This document shows positions 6,317-11,682 of a stretch of DNA of 11,682 nucleotides, one piece after another. The DNA lies in contig DRQL01000152.1 of assembly GCA_011371465.1 (NCBI GenBank), forward strand, positions 1-11,682, written 5' to 3'. The DNA comes from Gammaproteobacteria bacterium (lineage in GTDB: Bacteria > Pseudomonadota > Gammaproteobacteria > DSM-19610). Under the pieces are notes generated by a model. It did no database searches and was not told the DNA's origin. It was given only the letters and a program-made list of their open reading frames with translations. Made by a program: the position numbers and the translations under genes. Every line of letters starts with the position of its first letter. Positions within the stretch are counted from its first letter, which is position 1.

Positions 6317-7447
6317 TTGAAACCATTTTTACAATACCTGAGTTGTGCCTGCCTGCTGGCAGTAAGCCTCGCTGCGCAGGCGGGCGCGGAAGAATCGTGC
6401 GCCTACGTATCCCGGGTCAACCAGGTCGATGGCTGGCCGGACGTGGGCTCCCGGGAAGCGTTGAGCCGCCGGATTACGCCCGGCGGGGTGGTGAACTGCT
6501 CCTTCTTCCCCGACCAGGAGGAAAAGCTCAATGTGCTGGTCCGGCAGGAGCAGGGCCAGTACCACGGCATCGGCTACCGGATTTTCTACACGGATGGCAG
6601 CGGCATCATCCAGGGAGACGCGGACAGTCCGCTGGACGGCAGTGGCAATAAAGAGCACTGGAAACTCCGGTGCAGAAAGCACCCGAAGGACCGGCCGGGG
6701 GAGTGCGTGCTGCACAAGGGAGATCTTTTCATTCACCGTTTCACGGATGGTTCCTTCATGGTGGATGTGGGGACAGCTAAAAAACCGGGTAGTGAACTGC
6801 TGGTGCGTATCGACGACGAAGCGGCGTTTACGGCCGATGCGCAGGCAGGTTTCAACGCGGAGCAGACTCGCCGGATGCTTGCGCAGATGGCGACGGGCGA
6901 GCGCCTGACCACCCGTTACCAGGATGCGGAAAAGTCGATGAAGTCGGACCGGACCATCAGCCTGTTTGCGTACCCGCAGGCGAGCGCGATCGTGGAGCGG
7001 GTGGCGGATGACCTGTTTACCGACCGGCGCATCACGGCGGAGCAGGTGCGCGAGGTCATCGCGGCGACGGACCGGGCGGCGGACCGGCGCGATACCGACG
7101 CGATCGGTGCCTACCTGGGCAAGGCCTTTATGAAATACGTCGATGTGCCCGGTGCGGCGCTCCCGGTAACGGCCAGGGTGGACCGGGAACAATACCTGGA
7201 CATGATCCGTAAGGGCTGGGTGGAGCTGGAGGACTACAGTTACCAGCGCAAGGACGTGGTGGTCCACGTGGCGCCGGACGGTGCGAGCGCCGAGTCGAAT
7301 TCAACCATTGTTGAAACGATCACCCGGGACGGGCAAAAAATGGTGAGCAAGGTGCGCGAGTACGCGCGCTACCGGATAGAAGGGGGCAGGCCGGTGATCG
7401 TCCGGCTCGAGACCCAGACCCTGGTGGGGGATACCACTCCCGAGTAG
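6317..7447 (+). CDS. Exported protein with C-terminal NTF2-like domain
   Basis: The open frame extends to 6191, but the best start is the TTG at 6317. GGAG lies 8 nt upstream, and a signal peptide begins at once (KPFLQYLSCACLLAVSLAAQAGA, cleavage near residue 24). ATGs farther up would bury the signal behind about 12 extra residues. The 376-aa product has two parts. Residues 25-180 contain cysteines C28, C61, C119 and C130, plus WKLRCRKHPKDRPGECVLHKG and a strand-rich stretch ending SELLVRIDDEAAF. This faintly recalls the IalB-like periplasmic fold. Residues about 240-370 look NTF2/SnoaL-like: a helix ITAEQVREVIAATDRAADR, then DTDAIGAYLGKAF, then long strands ending EYARYRIEGGRPVIVRLET. The function is unknown. 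It converges on the parA-like gene, with only 11 bp between stops. Confidence 0.75.
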   Translation: MKPFLQYLSCACLLAVSLAAQAGAEESCAYVSRVNQVDGWPDVGSREALSRRITPGGVVNCSFFPDQEEKLNVLVRQEQGQYHGIGYRIFYTDGSGIIQGDADSPLDGSGNKEHWKLRCRKHPKDRPGECVLHKGDLFIHRFTDGSFMVDVGTAKKPGSELLVRIDDEAAFTADAQAGFNAEQTRRMLAQMATGERLTTRYQDAEKSMKSDRTISLFAYPQASAIVERVADDLFTDRRITAEQVREVIAATDRAADRRDTDAIGAYLGKAFMKYVDVPGAALPVTARVDREQYLDMIRKGWVELEDYSYQRKDVVVHVAPDGASAESNSTIVETITRDGQKMVSKVREYARYRIEGGRPVIVRLETQTLVGDTTPE

Positions 7448-7458
7448 TCGCCGGCTGT

Positions 7459-8169
7459 TCAGGTCGGCGTCGCGCCGCAGGCGGTCACCGGGACGTCCAG
7501 TGCCGTAGCGGGATCATGCTGCTGGATCCATTCGAGGATGTCCTGCCAGGGAGTGACATCTTTCAGCGCAGCGCGTTCCATGAGTTCACAGACGCCGATT
7601 CCCTTTTCGGCCGCGCGTACATAGTTCTGGGTATCGCGGATATGGGCAATGACCGGGATATCCAGGTTCTGCAGAAAGCGTTCGAGCATGTCCAGTGAAC
7701 GGGTGCGGACCCGTGTCCGGTTGGCGATGATCGCGATGCGTTTGTTAGCGGCGCGTGCCTTGCCGACCAGCAGCAGGTCGCGGATGAAATTCGCGGTGGA
7801 ACGGATATCGATCGCTGAAGGCAGCACCGGCACGAGGATGATATCGGACTCGCTGACCCGGTCTGCCAGGTCGAAGCCCACGTGTCCGGCCGGTGTGTCC
7901 TGGATGACATAGCGCGTTTGTGAATCCACCCGCAGCTGCCAGGAACGGGTCATGCCGGCCGGTGGTGGTTTATGTGCTTCGACGCCGCGGATGCCCGGTA
8001 GCTGCGGATCGCGCGCCTTCAGCCACTGCGTGCTGGAACCCTGGGCGTCGTAGTCAAACAGTTCCGTGGCATAGCCCTGTGCCAGGCAATAGCTGGCCAG
8101 GTTGGTGGCCACGGTGGTTTTGCCGCAGCCCCCCTTGGTATTCATTACTACGATTCTCAGCACCACCAT
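7459..8169 (-). CDS. Orphan ParA/MinD-type ATPase
   Basis: The 236-aa protein carries the deviant Walker A motif TKGGCGKTT (11-19), with both the signature lysine K12 and the P-loop K17. It also has Walker A' FDYDAQGSS (38-46), Walker B YVIQDTPAG (87-95) and the ParA-type VPVLPSAIDIRS (113-124). These proteins dimerise on ATP, bind DNA or membrane, and position plasmids, chromosomes or protein complexes. No ParB gene or parS-like site lies near, so it is an orphan of the kind that positions cellular machinery. The start is uncertain: ATG 8169, GTG 8163 or ATG 8145; none has a good Shine-Dalgarno. The first lies 3 nt after a long hairpin and inside a short leader reading frame with its own AGGAG. 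The C-terminal 15 residues lie beyond the usual fold. Confidence 0.9.
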   Translation of the reverse strand: MVVLRIVVMNTKGGCGKTTVATNLASYCLAQGYATELFDYDAQGSSTQWLKARDPQLPGIRGVEAHKPPPAGMTRSWQLRVDSQTRYVIQDTPAGHVGFDLADRVSESDIILVPVLPSAIDIRSTANFIRDLLLVGKARAANKRIAIIANRTRVRTRSLDMLERFLQNLDIPVIAHIRDTQNYVRAAEKGIGVCELMERAALKDVTPWQDILEWIQQHDPATALDVPVTACGATPT

Positions 8170-8204
8170 TCACCGGAAAAGCCAGGTTGAAAGAAGACAG
8201 ACAT
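8157..8204 (-). CDS. Putative 15-codon leader peptide overlapping the parA-like start
   Basis: On the minus strand AGGAG (8213-8217) sits 8 nt before an ATG at 8204-8202. This opens a 15-codon frame (MSVFFQPGFSGEWWC) that stops at 8159-8157, inside the first codons of the parA-like gene and 1 nt from its candidate GTG at 8163-8161. This is the only good ribosome site near the parA start, so the frame may act by translational coupling. It is too short to judge by composition, so it remains a prediction. Confidence 0.35.
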   Translation of the reverse strand: MSVFFQPGFSGEWWC

Positions 8205-8233
8205 CGATCTGTCTCCTGTAACGGCTTTTCCGG
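8173..8233. repeat. Nested perfect inverted repeats in the parA-like leader
   Basis: The outer arms CCGGAAAAGCC (8173-8183) and GGCTTTTCCGG (8223-8233) match over 11 bp. The inner arms AGACAGA (8195-8201) and TCTGTCT (8208-8214) match over 7 bp around CATCGA. In the minus-strand mRNA the outer stem ends 3 nt before the ATG at 8169, and the inner stem covers the AGGAG and ATG of the leader peptide frame. It could be a translation-control hairpin, or a small mobile palindrome. Confidence 0.65.
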
Positions 8234-8241
8234 CGATTATT

Positions 8242-8379
8242 TAAGGAATCCCTGATTCACCCGTCATTGCGAGGAACGAAGTGACGCGGCAATCTCCTAA
8301 CAGACTGATTCCGGTTTATGAGATTGCCGCGCTTCGCTCGCAATGACGGCTGAATTCCGGGTCAATCCGGGGTTCCTTA
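8242..8379. mobile_element. MITE-like palindromic element, 138 bp
   Basis: The ends are near-perfect inverted repeats: 8242-8262 (TAAGGAATCCCTGATTCACCC) against 8359-8379, 18 of 21 matching. Inside, CCGTCATTGCGAG (8261-8273) pairs with CTCGCAATGACGG (8337-8349) and CGCGGCAATCTC (8285-8296) pairs with GAGATTGCCGCG (8320-8331), around a 23-nt loop. It has no reading frame of its own. The CGTCATTGCGAG...GGCAATCTC core is a familiar dispersed repeat of many proteobacterial genomes. I saw no clear target-site duplication. The right end supplies the stop codon of the neighbouring small gene. Confidence 0.8.
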
Positions 8380-8487
8380 TGAAAATACGGTGGTGAGTGC
8401 GGCCGCGACCTGCTGGGATTTGACCAGGGCGAATAGCAGCATGGTCAGGATGGCAACGATTCCAACGTCCGATTTGATGAAGTTCAT
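8377..8487 (-). CDS. One-helix membrane microprotein (36 aa), perhaps truncated by the MITE
   Basis: Starting at the ATG at 8487 (GGAG 8 nt upstream), the product is MNFIKSDVGIVAILTML... to ...VAAALTTVFS, 36 residues with one hydrophobic segment at about 8-24 (VGIVAILTMLLFALVKS). An ATG at 8502 with GGGGAAG upstream would give 41 residues. The TAA stop (8379-8377) is made of the last three bases of the MITE-like element, so the original C-terminus may have been different. Its amphipathic, small-residue sequence slightly recalls Flp-type pilins, but the conserved Glu/Tyr of the Flp cleavage region are missing. The function is unknown, and it may not be a real gene. Confidence 0.5.
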   Translation of the reverse strand: MNFIKSDVGIVAILTMLLFALVKSQQVAAALTTVFS

Positions 8488-8710
8488 AACGGTTTCTCCC
8501 ATCTTGTTCTTCCCCGGTTTACCCGGAAGCCGGTGGTTATTTTTCTGTCGTACGCCTGAATACAAGCAGAATTCGAGCCACAAAGAGATTTGTTACGAAT
8601 TTGAGCGATTTAGCGGGGCTTGTTCAAAACGGAGAAAAGTAATGTGTAATATATACTGACGTCAATCAGCGACACCTGTTACAAAACAATCGGATAGAAT
8701 TCCGGTAAAA

Positions 8711-8751
8711 ACTACATTTGTACTAAAAGTGTAAAAATATACGACATTTGT
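8711..8751. repeat. Two direct repeats 30 bp apart
   Basis: ACTACATTTGT (8711-8721) and ACGACATTTGT (8741-8751) share 10 of 11 bases and start exactly 30 bp apart, close to three helical turns. The first copy is also part of the near-palindrome TACATTTGTA. The same-face spacing would suit two molecules of one regulator upstream of the microprotein gene. Confidence 0.4.
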
Positions 8752-8815
8752 GATTGGTGCAGGTTTGCCTGCGACTGGCTGACCGCCTCCGGGGTGACCG
8801 TGCTGCGCCAGCGCG

Positions 8816-8833
8816 GCGTCCCTCCGGGAACGC
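8816..8833 (-). terminator. Possible hairpin after the deformylase gene
   Basis: GCGT and CCC pair with GGG and ACGC around a TCC loop, with one bulged A, about 20-38 bp past the deformylase stop. No T-run follows in the minus direction, so factor-independent termination is doubtful. Confidence 0.25.
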
Positions 8834-8853
8834 ATTCCGCCGGGGGTACGGTA

Positions 8854-9408
8854 TCACTCGGCGACGGTGTCGCAGGGCATGGCCGTCAGGTGCCCGCTGG
8901 CTTCCAGTGCTTCGTTATACCCGAACAGGCGCAGGTCGGTCATGCGTTGCGGGTAGAGGATGCCGTCGAGGTGGTCACATTCATGCTGCACCACACGGGC
9001 ATGGAAGCCGTGTGCTTCCCGTTGTATGGCCGTACCCTGCGGGTCAACGCCCGAATAGCGGATGTGCGCATAGCGGGACACGACACCGCGCAGGCCAGGC
9101 ACACTGAGACAGCCCTCCCAGCCTTCCTCCCGTTCATCGGACAGCGCCTCGATGACCGGGTTTACCAGTACCGTGCGGGGTACCGCGTCTTCCTCCGGGT
9201 ACCGCGGGTTGGCTTCGAAACCGAACACGACCACGCGCAGCCCGACGCCGATCTGCGGCGCTGCCAGCCCGGCGCCGTCTTCCGCGCGCATGGTGTCCAG
9301 CAGGTCCTGTACCAGTGCATGGAGCTCAGGCGTGTCGAAGCGGTCTACCGGCCTGGCAACCTCCAGCAGGCGGGGATGTCCCATAAGCAGGATTTTCCGT
9401 ACTGCCAC
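8854..9408 (-). CDS. def: Peptide deformylase
   Basis: The 184-aa protein shows all three deformylase motifs: GAGLAAPQIG (45-54), EGCLS (98-102, metal ligand C100) and HECDH (142-146, ligands H142 and H146 with catalytic E143). It removes the formyl group from the N-terminal methionine of new proteins in the cytoplasm, using Fe2+ or a similar metal. Start is GTG at 9408 with AAGGA about 9 nt upstream. The insert between motifs 1 and 2 (FGFEANPRYPEEDAVPRTVLVNP) is as in type-1 enzymes that lack the C-terminal helix of the classical E. coli protein. It is not next to fmt, where def usually sits, so it is likely a second copy. It lies 45 bp after a 43-aa membrane protein gene, probably in the same transcript. 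Confidence 0.96.
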   Translation of the reverse strand: MAVRKILLMGHPRLLEVARPVDRFDTPELHALVQDLLDTMRAEDGAGLAAPQIGVGLRVVVFGFEANPRYPEEDAVPRTVLVNPVIEALSDEREEGWEGCLSVPGLRGVVSRYAHIRYSGVDPQGTAIQREAHGFHARVVQHECDHLDGILYPQRMTDLRLFGYNEALEASGHLTAMPCDTVAE

Positions 9409-9453
9409 GGTGTGTTTCCTTGTCGGCTGCGGCCCGTCTGTTGATGTCCGGAC

Positions 9454-9585
9454 TCAGACGGAAATCACGCCCTTGTCCCACAGGTAGATCAGCACAATGG
9501 CGACGACCAGCACAACGGCGGCCAGTTGCACGAAAGCCCGGACGCGGCAGTAGCGGTTGTTTGCGCATTGTTTGAGTTTTTTCAT
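9454..9585 (-). CDS. Small one-helix membrane protein (43 aa)
   Basis: The ATG at 9585 opens 43 codons ending at TGA 9456-9454. The product starts with a basic, cysteine-containing head (MKKLKQCANNRYCRVRAF) and continues with one long hydrophobic helix (VQLAAVVLVVAIVLIYLW, 19-36), then DKGVISV. The positive-inside rule puts the N-terminus in the cytoplasm. An AGGG lies 10 nt upstream, a weak ribosome site, but a good extended -10 promoter lies about 30 bp upstream. The deformylase gene follows on the same strand after 45 bp. The function is unknown. Confidence 0.6.
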   Translation of the reverse strand: MKKLKQCANNRYCRVRAFVQLAAVVLVVAIVLIYLWDKGVISV

Positions 9586-9613
9586 GCCGTCTGCACCCTG
9601 TATTTCCACCACT

Positions 9614-9622
9614 ATTCTAGCA
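9614..9622 (-). promoter_or_regulatory. Extended -10 promoter for the small membrane protein/def unit
   Basis: On the minus strand TGCTAGAAT is a TGn extended -10 with TAGAAT matching 5 of 6. Transcription would start about 20 nt before the ATG at 9585. No strong -35 is seen 17 bp upstream. Confidence 0.5.
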
Positions 9623-9679
9623 TAGACGGAAAACGGGGAACGCGCTCCCGACCGGGCCGGCAGGTGAACAGCCGCTGTA

Positions 9680-9688
9680 TGCTACCAT
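9680..9688 (+). promoter_or_regulatory. Possible extended -10 for the Mut7-C gene
   Basis: TGCTACCAT has the TGn-TAnnnT layout seen in the other candidate promoter nearby. Transcription would begin near 9695, about 32 nt before the ATG at 9727. There is no clear -35. Confidence 0.35.
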
Positions 9689-9726
9689 GTGCGGTACCTT
9701 TTTCCCGGCAGCAGTATGGGTAACGG

Positions 9727-10515
9727 ATGGCTTCTGTCCGGTTCCGGTTTTACGAAGAACTCAACGATTTCCTGCCTCCGGCGCAACGCAAGGTGGAGTT
9801 TGAACACCGCTTTGACCGCCGCACCTCGATCAAGGACATGATCGAATCGCTGGGCGTGCCGCACCCGGAGGTGGACCTGATTTTGGTCGACGGCCGCTCG
9901 GTCGGTTTTTCGCATATCGTCCGGGACGGTGAGCGCATCAGTGTCTACCCGGTCTTCGAACGCCTGGATATCACCCCGCTGGTACGCCTGCGTCCGCAAC
10001 CGCTGCGCAACCCGCGCTTTGTCGTGGACAGTAACCTGGGGAGACTGGCGCGCTACCTGCGTCTGCTGGGGTTCGATTGCCTGTACCGCAACGATTACCG
10101 GGATGCCGAGGTAGCCGAAATCAGCCGGCAGCAACGGCGTATTGTGCTGACCCGGGATCGCAGGCTGTTGCAACACCGGGTCATCGAGCACGGCCTGTTT
10201 GTGCGCAGTACCCGCCCCGCACAGCAGGTGAGCGAAGTGTTGCAGCGACTGGACCTGTACCGGCAGGTGCGGCCGTTTACCCGCTGCAGTCACTGCAACG
10301 GTGTGCTGGTGCCGGTGTCGAAGGCGTCGGTGAACGCGCTGCTGGAACCGCGCACCCGCCAGTACCATGAAGTATTCCGCCAGTGCCCGGACTGTGGCCG
10401 GGTGTACTGGCAGGGCAGTCACTATGCCCGTACGCTCAGGCTGATCGAGCAGTTCATGCAGCCGTCGTCCGGTACGGGTCTGGTAGTGGCGGACGACAGA
10501 ACGCAGGGCGGGTAG
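9727..10515 (+). CDS. Ubiquitin-like/Mut7-C (PIN-like) nuclease-domain protein
   Basis: The 262-aa protein joins two known domains. Residues 1-80 are a ThiS/MoaD-like beta-grasp (VRFRFYEELNDFLPP..., SIKDMIESLGVPHPEVDLILVDGRSVGF, ERISVYPVFE), the form found as 'Mut7-C ubiquitin'. Residues about 95-245 are Mut7-C: FVVDSNLGRLARYLRLLGFD (98-117, acidic D101), a second acidic stretch RDAEVAE and LTRDRRLL (141-148), which fits a PIN-like nuclease core. A zinc ribbon follows, with CSHC (187-190) and CPDC (220-223). It is presumed to act on RNA in the cytoplasm; the substrate is not known. The final 18 residues are low-complexity. The ribosome site is weak (GGGTAACGG before the ATG). The gene stands alone between divergent def and the ABC operon. 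Confidence 0.9.
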   Translation: MASVRFRFYEELNDFLPPAQRKVEFEHRFDRRTSIKDMIESLGVPHPEVDLILVDGRSVGFSHIVRDGERISVYPVFERLDITPLVRLRPQPLRNPRFVVDSNLGRLARYLRLLGFDCLYRNDYRDAEVAEISRQQRRIVLTRDRRLLQHRVIEHGLFVRSTRPAQQVSEVLQRLDLYRQVRPFTRCSHCNGVLVPVSKASVNALLEPRTRQYHEVFRQCPDCGRVYWQGSHYARTLRLIEQFMQPSSGTGLVVADDRTQGG

Positions 10516-10608
10516 CGGTTTGCCCGATACCGGCTGCGAGGATGGCCGGATCGATGCCGGTGGTTTCTGTAGTACCATCACTGTTCCCCCTGAAACCGGA
10601 TAAGCCAG

Positions 10609-11535
10609 ATGCAACCCATCGTCTCCGTTCGCGACCTGTCGAAGACCTACGGCAACGGTCACCACGCGCTGAAAGCGGTCAGCCTGGACATTGCGCGTGG
10701 TGAAATACTGGCGCTGCTGGGACCGAACGGGGCGGGCAAGACCACCCTGATTTCGGTGATCTGCGGGATCGTCAATGCGAGTTCGGGCGCGGTCGCGGTC
10801 GCCGGCCACGACAACGTTCGGGACTACCGCGCCACGCGCAGCATGATTGGCCTGGTGCCCCAGGAGCTTACACTCGGCGCGTTCGATACGGTCTGGAACA
10901 CGGTGAAGTTCAGCCGTGGCCTGTTCGGCAAACAACCGGACCCGGCCTACCTCGAGCGCCTGCTCCGGGACCTGTCCCTGTGGGACCGGAAGGACAGTAT
11001 GCTCATGACCCTGTCGGGCGGCATGAAACGCCGGGTGCTGATCGCCAAGGCCCTGTCCCATGAACCCACCGTGCTGTTCCTGGATGAACCCACGGCCGGG
11101 GTGGACGTGGAGCTGCGCCGCGACATGTGGGCGCTGGTGCGTCGCCTGCGCGAATCCGGGGTGACCATCATCCTGACTACCCACTATATTGAAGAGGCCG
11201 AAGCCATTGCCGATCGCGTGGGGGTCATCAATGACGGCCGCCTGTTGCTGGTGGAAAACAAGCTGGAACTGATGCACAAACTCGGCACCAAGCAGATCCT
11301 CCTGGAACTGGCGACCGCGGTGACCGGCGTGCCCGCAGCGCTCGCCGGCTGGTCGCTGGAACTATCGGAGGACGGCACGCGGCTCAGTTACCGCTACGAT
11401 CCGCGCACGGCCGATGCCAGGATCCAGGAATTGCTGCATGCAATCAGTGCAGCCGGCCTGGTGTTGAAAGACCTGAAGACCACGCAGAGCTCACTGGAAG
11501 ACATCTTTGTCCGCCTGGTGAAAGAACCGTCATGA
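10609..11535 (+). CDS. ABC transporter ATP-binding protein (ABC-2 exporter)
   Basis: The 308-aa ATPase has Walker A GPNGAGKTT (38-46), Q-loop Q85, signature LSGGMKRR (135-142), Walker B VLFLDEPTAG (155-164) and H-loop H192. The LSGGM variant and the TAGVDVELRRDMW sequence after Walker B are typical of DrrA/NodI-like ATPases paired with ABC-2 permeases. The C-terminal 90 residues match the extra domain of this group. It would drive export of an unknown substrate from the inner membrane. The stop overlaps the permease start by ATGA. Start is the ATG at 10609; only a weak GGA precedes it. No convincing promoter was found in the 93-bp gap after the Mut7-C gene, so weak read-through or co-transcription is possible. 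Confidence 0.95.
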   Translation: MQPIVSVRDLSKTYGNGHHALKAVSLDIARGEILALLGPNGAGKTTLISVICGIVNASSGAVAVAGHDNVRDYRATRSMIGLVPQELTLGAFDTVWNTVKFSRGLFGKQPDPAYLERLLRDLSLWDRKDSMLMTLSGGMKRRVLIAKALSHEPTVLFLDEPTAGVDVELRRDMWALVRRLRESGVTIILTTHYIEEAEAIADRVGVINDGRLLLVENKLELMHKLGTKQILLELATAVTGVPAALAGWSLELSEDGTRLSYRYDPRTADARIQELLHAISAAGLVLKDLKTTQSSLEDIFVRLVKEPS

Positions 11536-11682
11536 ATACCTGCGCGGTTCGGGTTATCTACAAATTCGAGATGATGCGCGCCTGGGATACGCTGTTACAG
11601 AGTTTCGTATCACCGGTACTGTCCACCTCGCTGTACTTCGTGGTGTTCGGTTCGGCCATCGGCGGGCGCATCGAGCAGGTGC
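11532..11682 (+). CDS. ABC-2 type permease (partial, cut by right edge)
   Basis: The ATG at 11532 overlaps the ATPase stop and the frame is open to the window end, giving about 50 residues. These begin MNTCAVRVIYKFEMMRAWDTL, then LLQSFVSPVLSTSLYFVVFGSAIGGRIEQV. This is the N-terminal amphipathic helix and first membrane helix typical of ABC-2 permeases. It is the membrane partner of the upstream ATPase; substrate cannot be told from this fragment. Confidence 0.9.
   Translation, partial: MNTCAVRVIYKFEMMRAWDTLLQSFVSPVLSTSLYFVVFGSAIGGRIEQV

Larger units (their letters stand above)
8488..8853. other. Intergenic region: AT-rich island, no convincing gene
   Basis: No supported gene lies here; the few frames are short or lack a ribosome site. 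From about 8560 to 8755 the base composition is clearly AT-rich. It contains the palindrome TGACGTCA (8657-8664), whose minus-strand reading includes a TTGACG -35-like hexamer, and AT-rich -10-like sequences (8648-8656). An 11-bp repeat pair lies farther upstream. This is probably the promoter region of the microprotein gene. The part from 8756 to 8853 is GC-rich 3' flank of the deformylase gene. Confidence 0.5.

Noticed and set aside
6329..7267. 312-codon minus-strand open frame
   Set aside because: It is antisense to the exported NTF2-domain gene, with no domain or ribosome site.
7459..8169. Plasmid partition locus
   Set aside because: There is no ParB gene, no repeated centromere-like sites and no replication gene; the surroundings are chromosomal.
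8242..8379. Rho-independent terminator or CRISPR remnant
   Set aside because: The long imperfect palindrome has matching ends but no T-run, and there are no regularly spaced repeats. A MITE-like element explains it better.
8377..8487. Flp-type pilin
   Set aside because: The length and hydrophobic segment fit loosely, but the conserved Glu/Tyr motif after the cleavage site and any tad genes are missing.
8514..8545. Plus-strand terminator (CCGG stem followed by TTATTTTT)
   Set aside because: The stem has only four good pairs plus a mismatch, and no plus-strand gene lies upstream that would need it.
9682..11277. 531-codon minus-strand open frame
   Set aside because: It is a shadow of the Mut7-C and ABC ATPase genes, both of which have complete motifs on the plus strand.

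Overview
The window is a GC-rich stretch of chromosome, most likely from a gammaproteobacterium of the Chromatiales/Ectothiorhodospiraceae type. This is inferred from gene content and codon use: DUF4124 and DUF2007 proteins, a Mut7-C nuclease, peptide deformylase, and an ECF sigma/anti-sigma pair whose anti-sigma carries a DsrE-like domain. No rRNA, tRNA, CRISPR array, prophage or complete insertion sequence was seen. Genes are densely packed on both strands. Two AT-rich islands (about 2490-2620 and 8560-8755) stand out.

Layout. 1-1062 (minus): an ECF sigma factor overlaps by ATGA a membrane anti-sigma factor that runs off the left edge and has a periplasmic DsrE-like domain. 1176-1987 (plus): a DUF2007 protein, then an exported DUF4124 protein with its own extended -10 promoter. 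2015-2976 (minus): two small exported proteins of unknown function; the first lies behind a perfect 7+7 bp palindrome that overlaps its likely promoter. 3115-6131 (minus): a B12-binding radical SAM enzyme 15 bp behind an exported cupredoxin, with an M28 aminopeptidase lipoprotein farther upstream. 6317-7447 (plus): a large exported protein with a C-terminal NTF2-like domain, probably starting at TTG. 7459-8583 (minus): an orphan ParA-type ATPase preceded by a structured leader that encodes a 15-codon peptide, then a 138-bp MITE-like palindromic element, then a one-helix membrane microprotein whose stop codon lies inside the element. 8854-9585 (minus): peptide deformylase and a 43-aa membrane protein. 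9727-11682 (plus): a ubiquitin-like/Mut7-C nuclease protein, then an ABC-2 exporter operon (ATPase plus the start of the permease), cut by the right edge.

Functional links visible in the sequence: sigma/anti-sigma is a translationally coupled regulatory pair; cupredoxin and radical SAM are probably co-transcribed; the ABC ATPase and permease are ATGA-coupled. The rest are mostly independent housekeeping or envelope genes. The least ordinary points are the anti-sigma/DsrE fusion, the cupredoxin/B12-radical SAM pair, and the parA leader with its adjacent MITE-like element.
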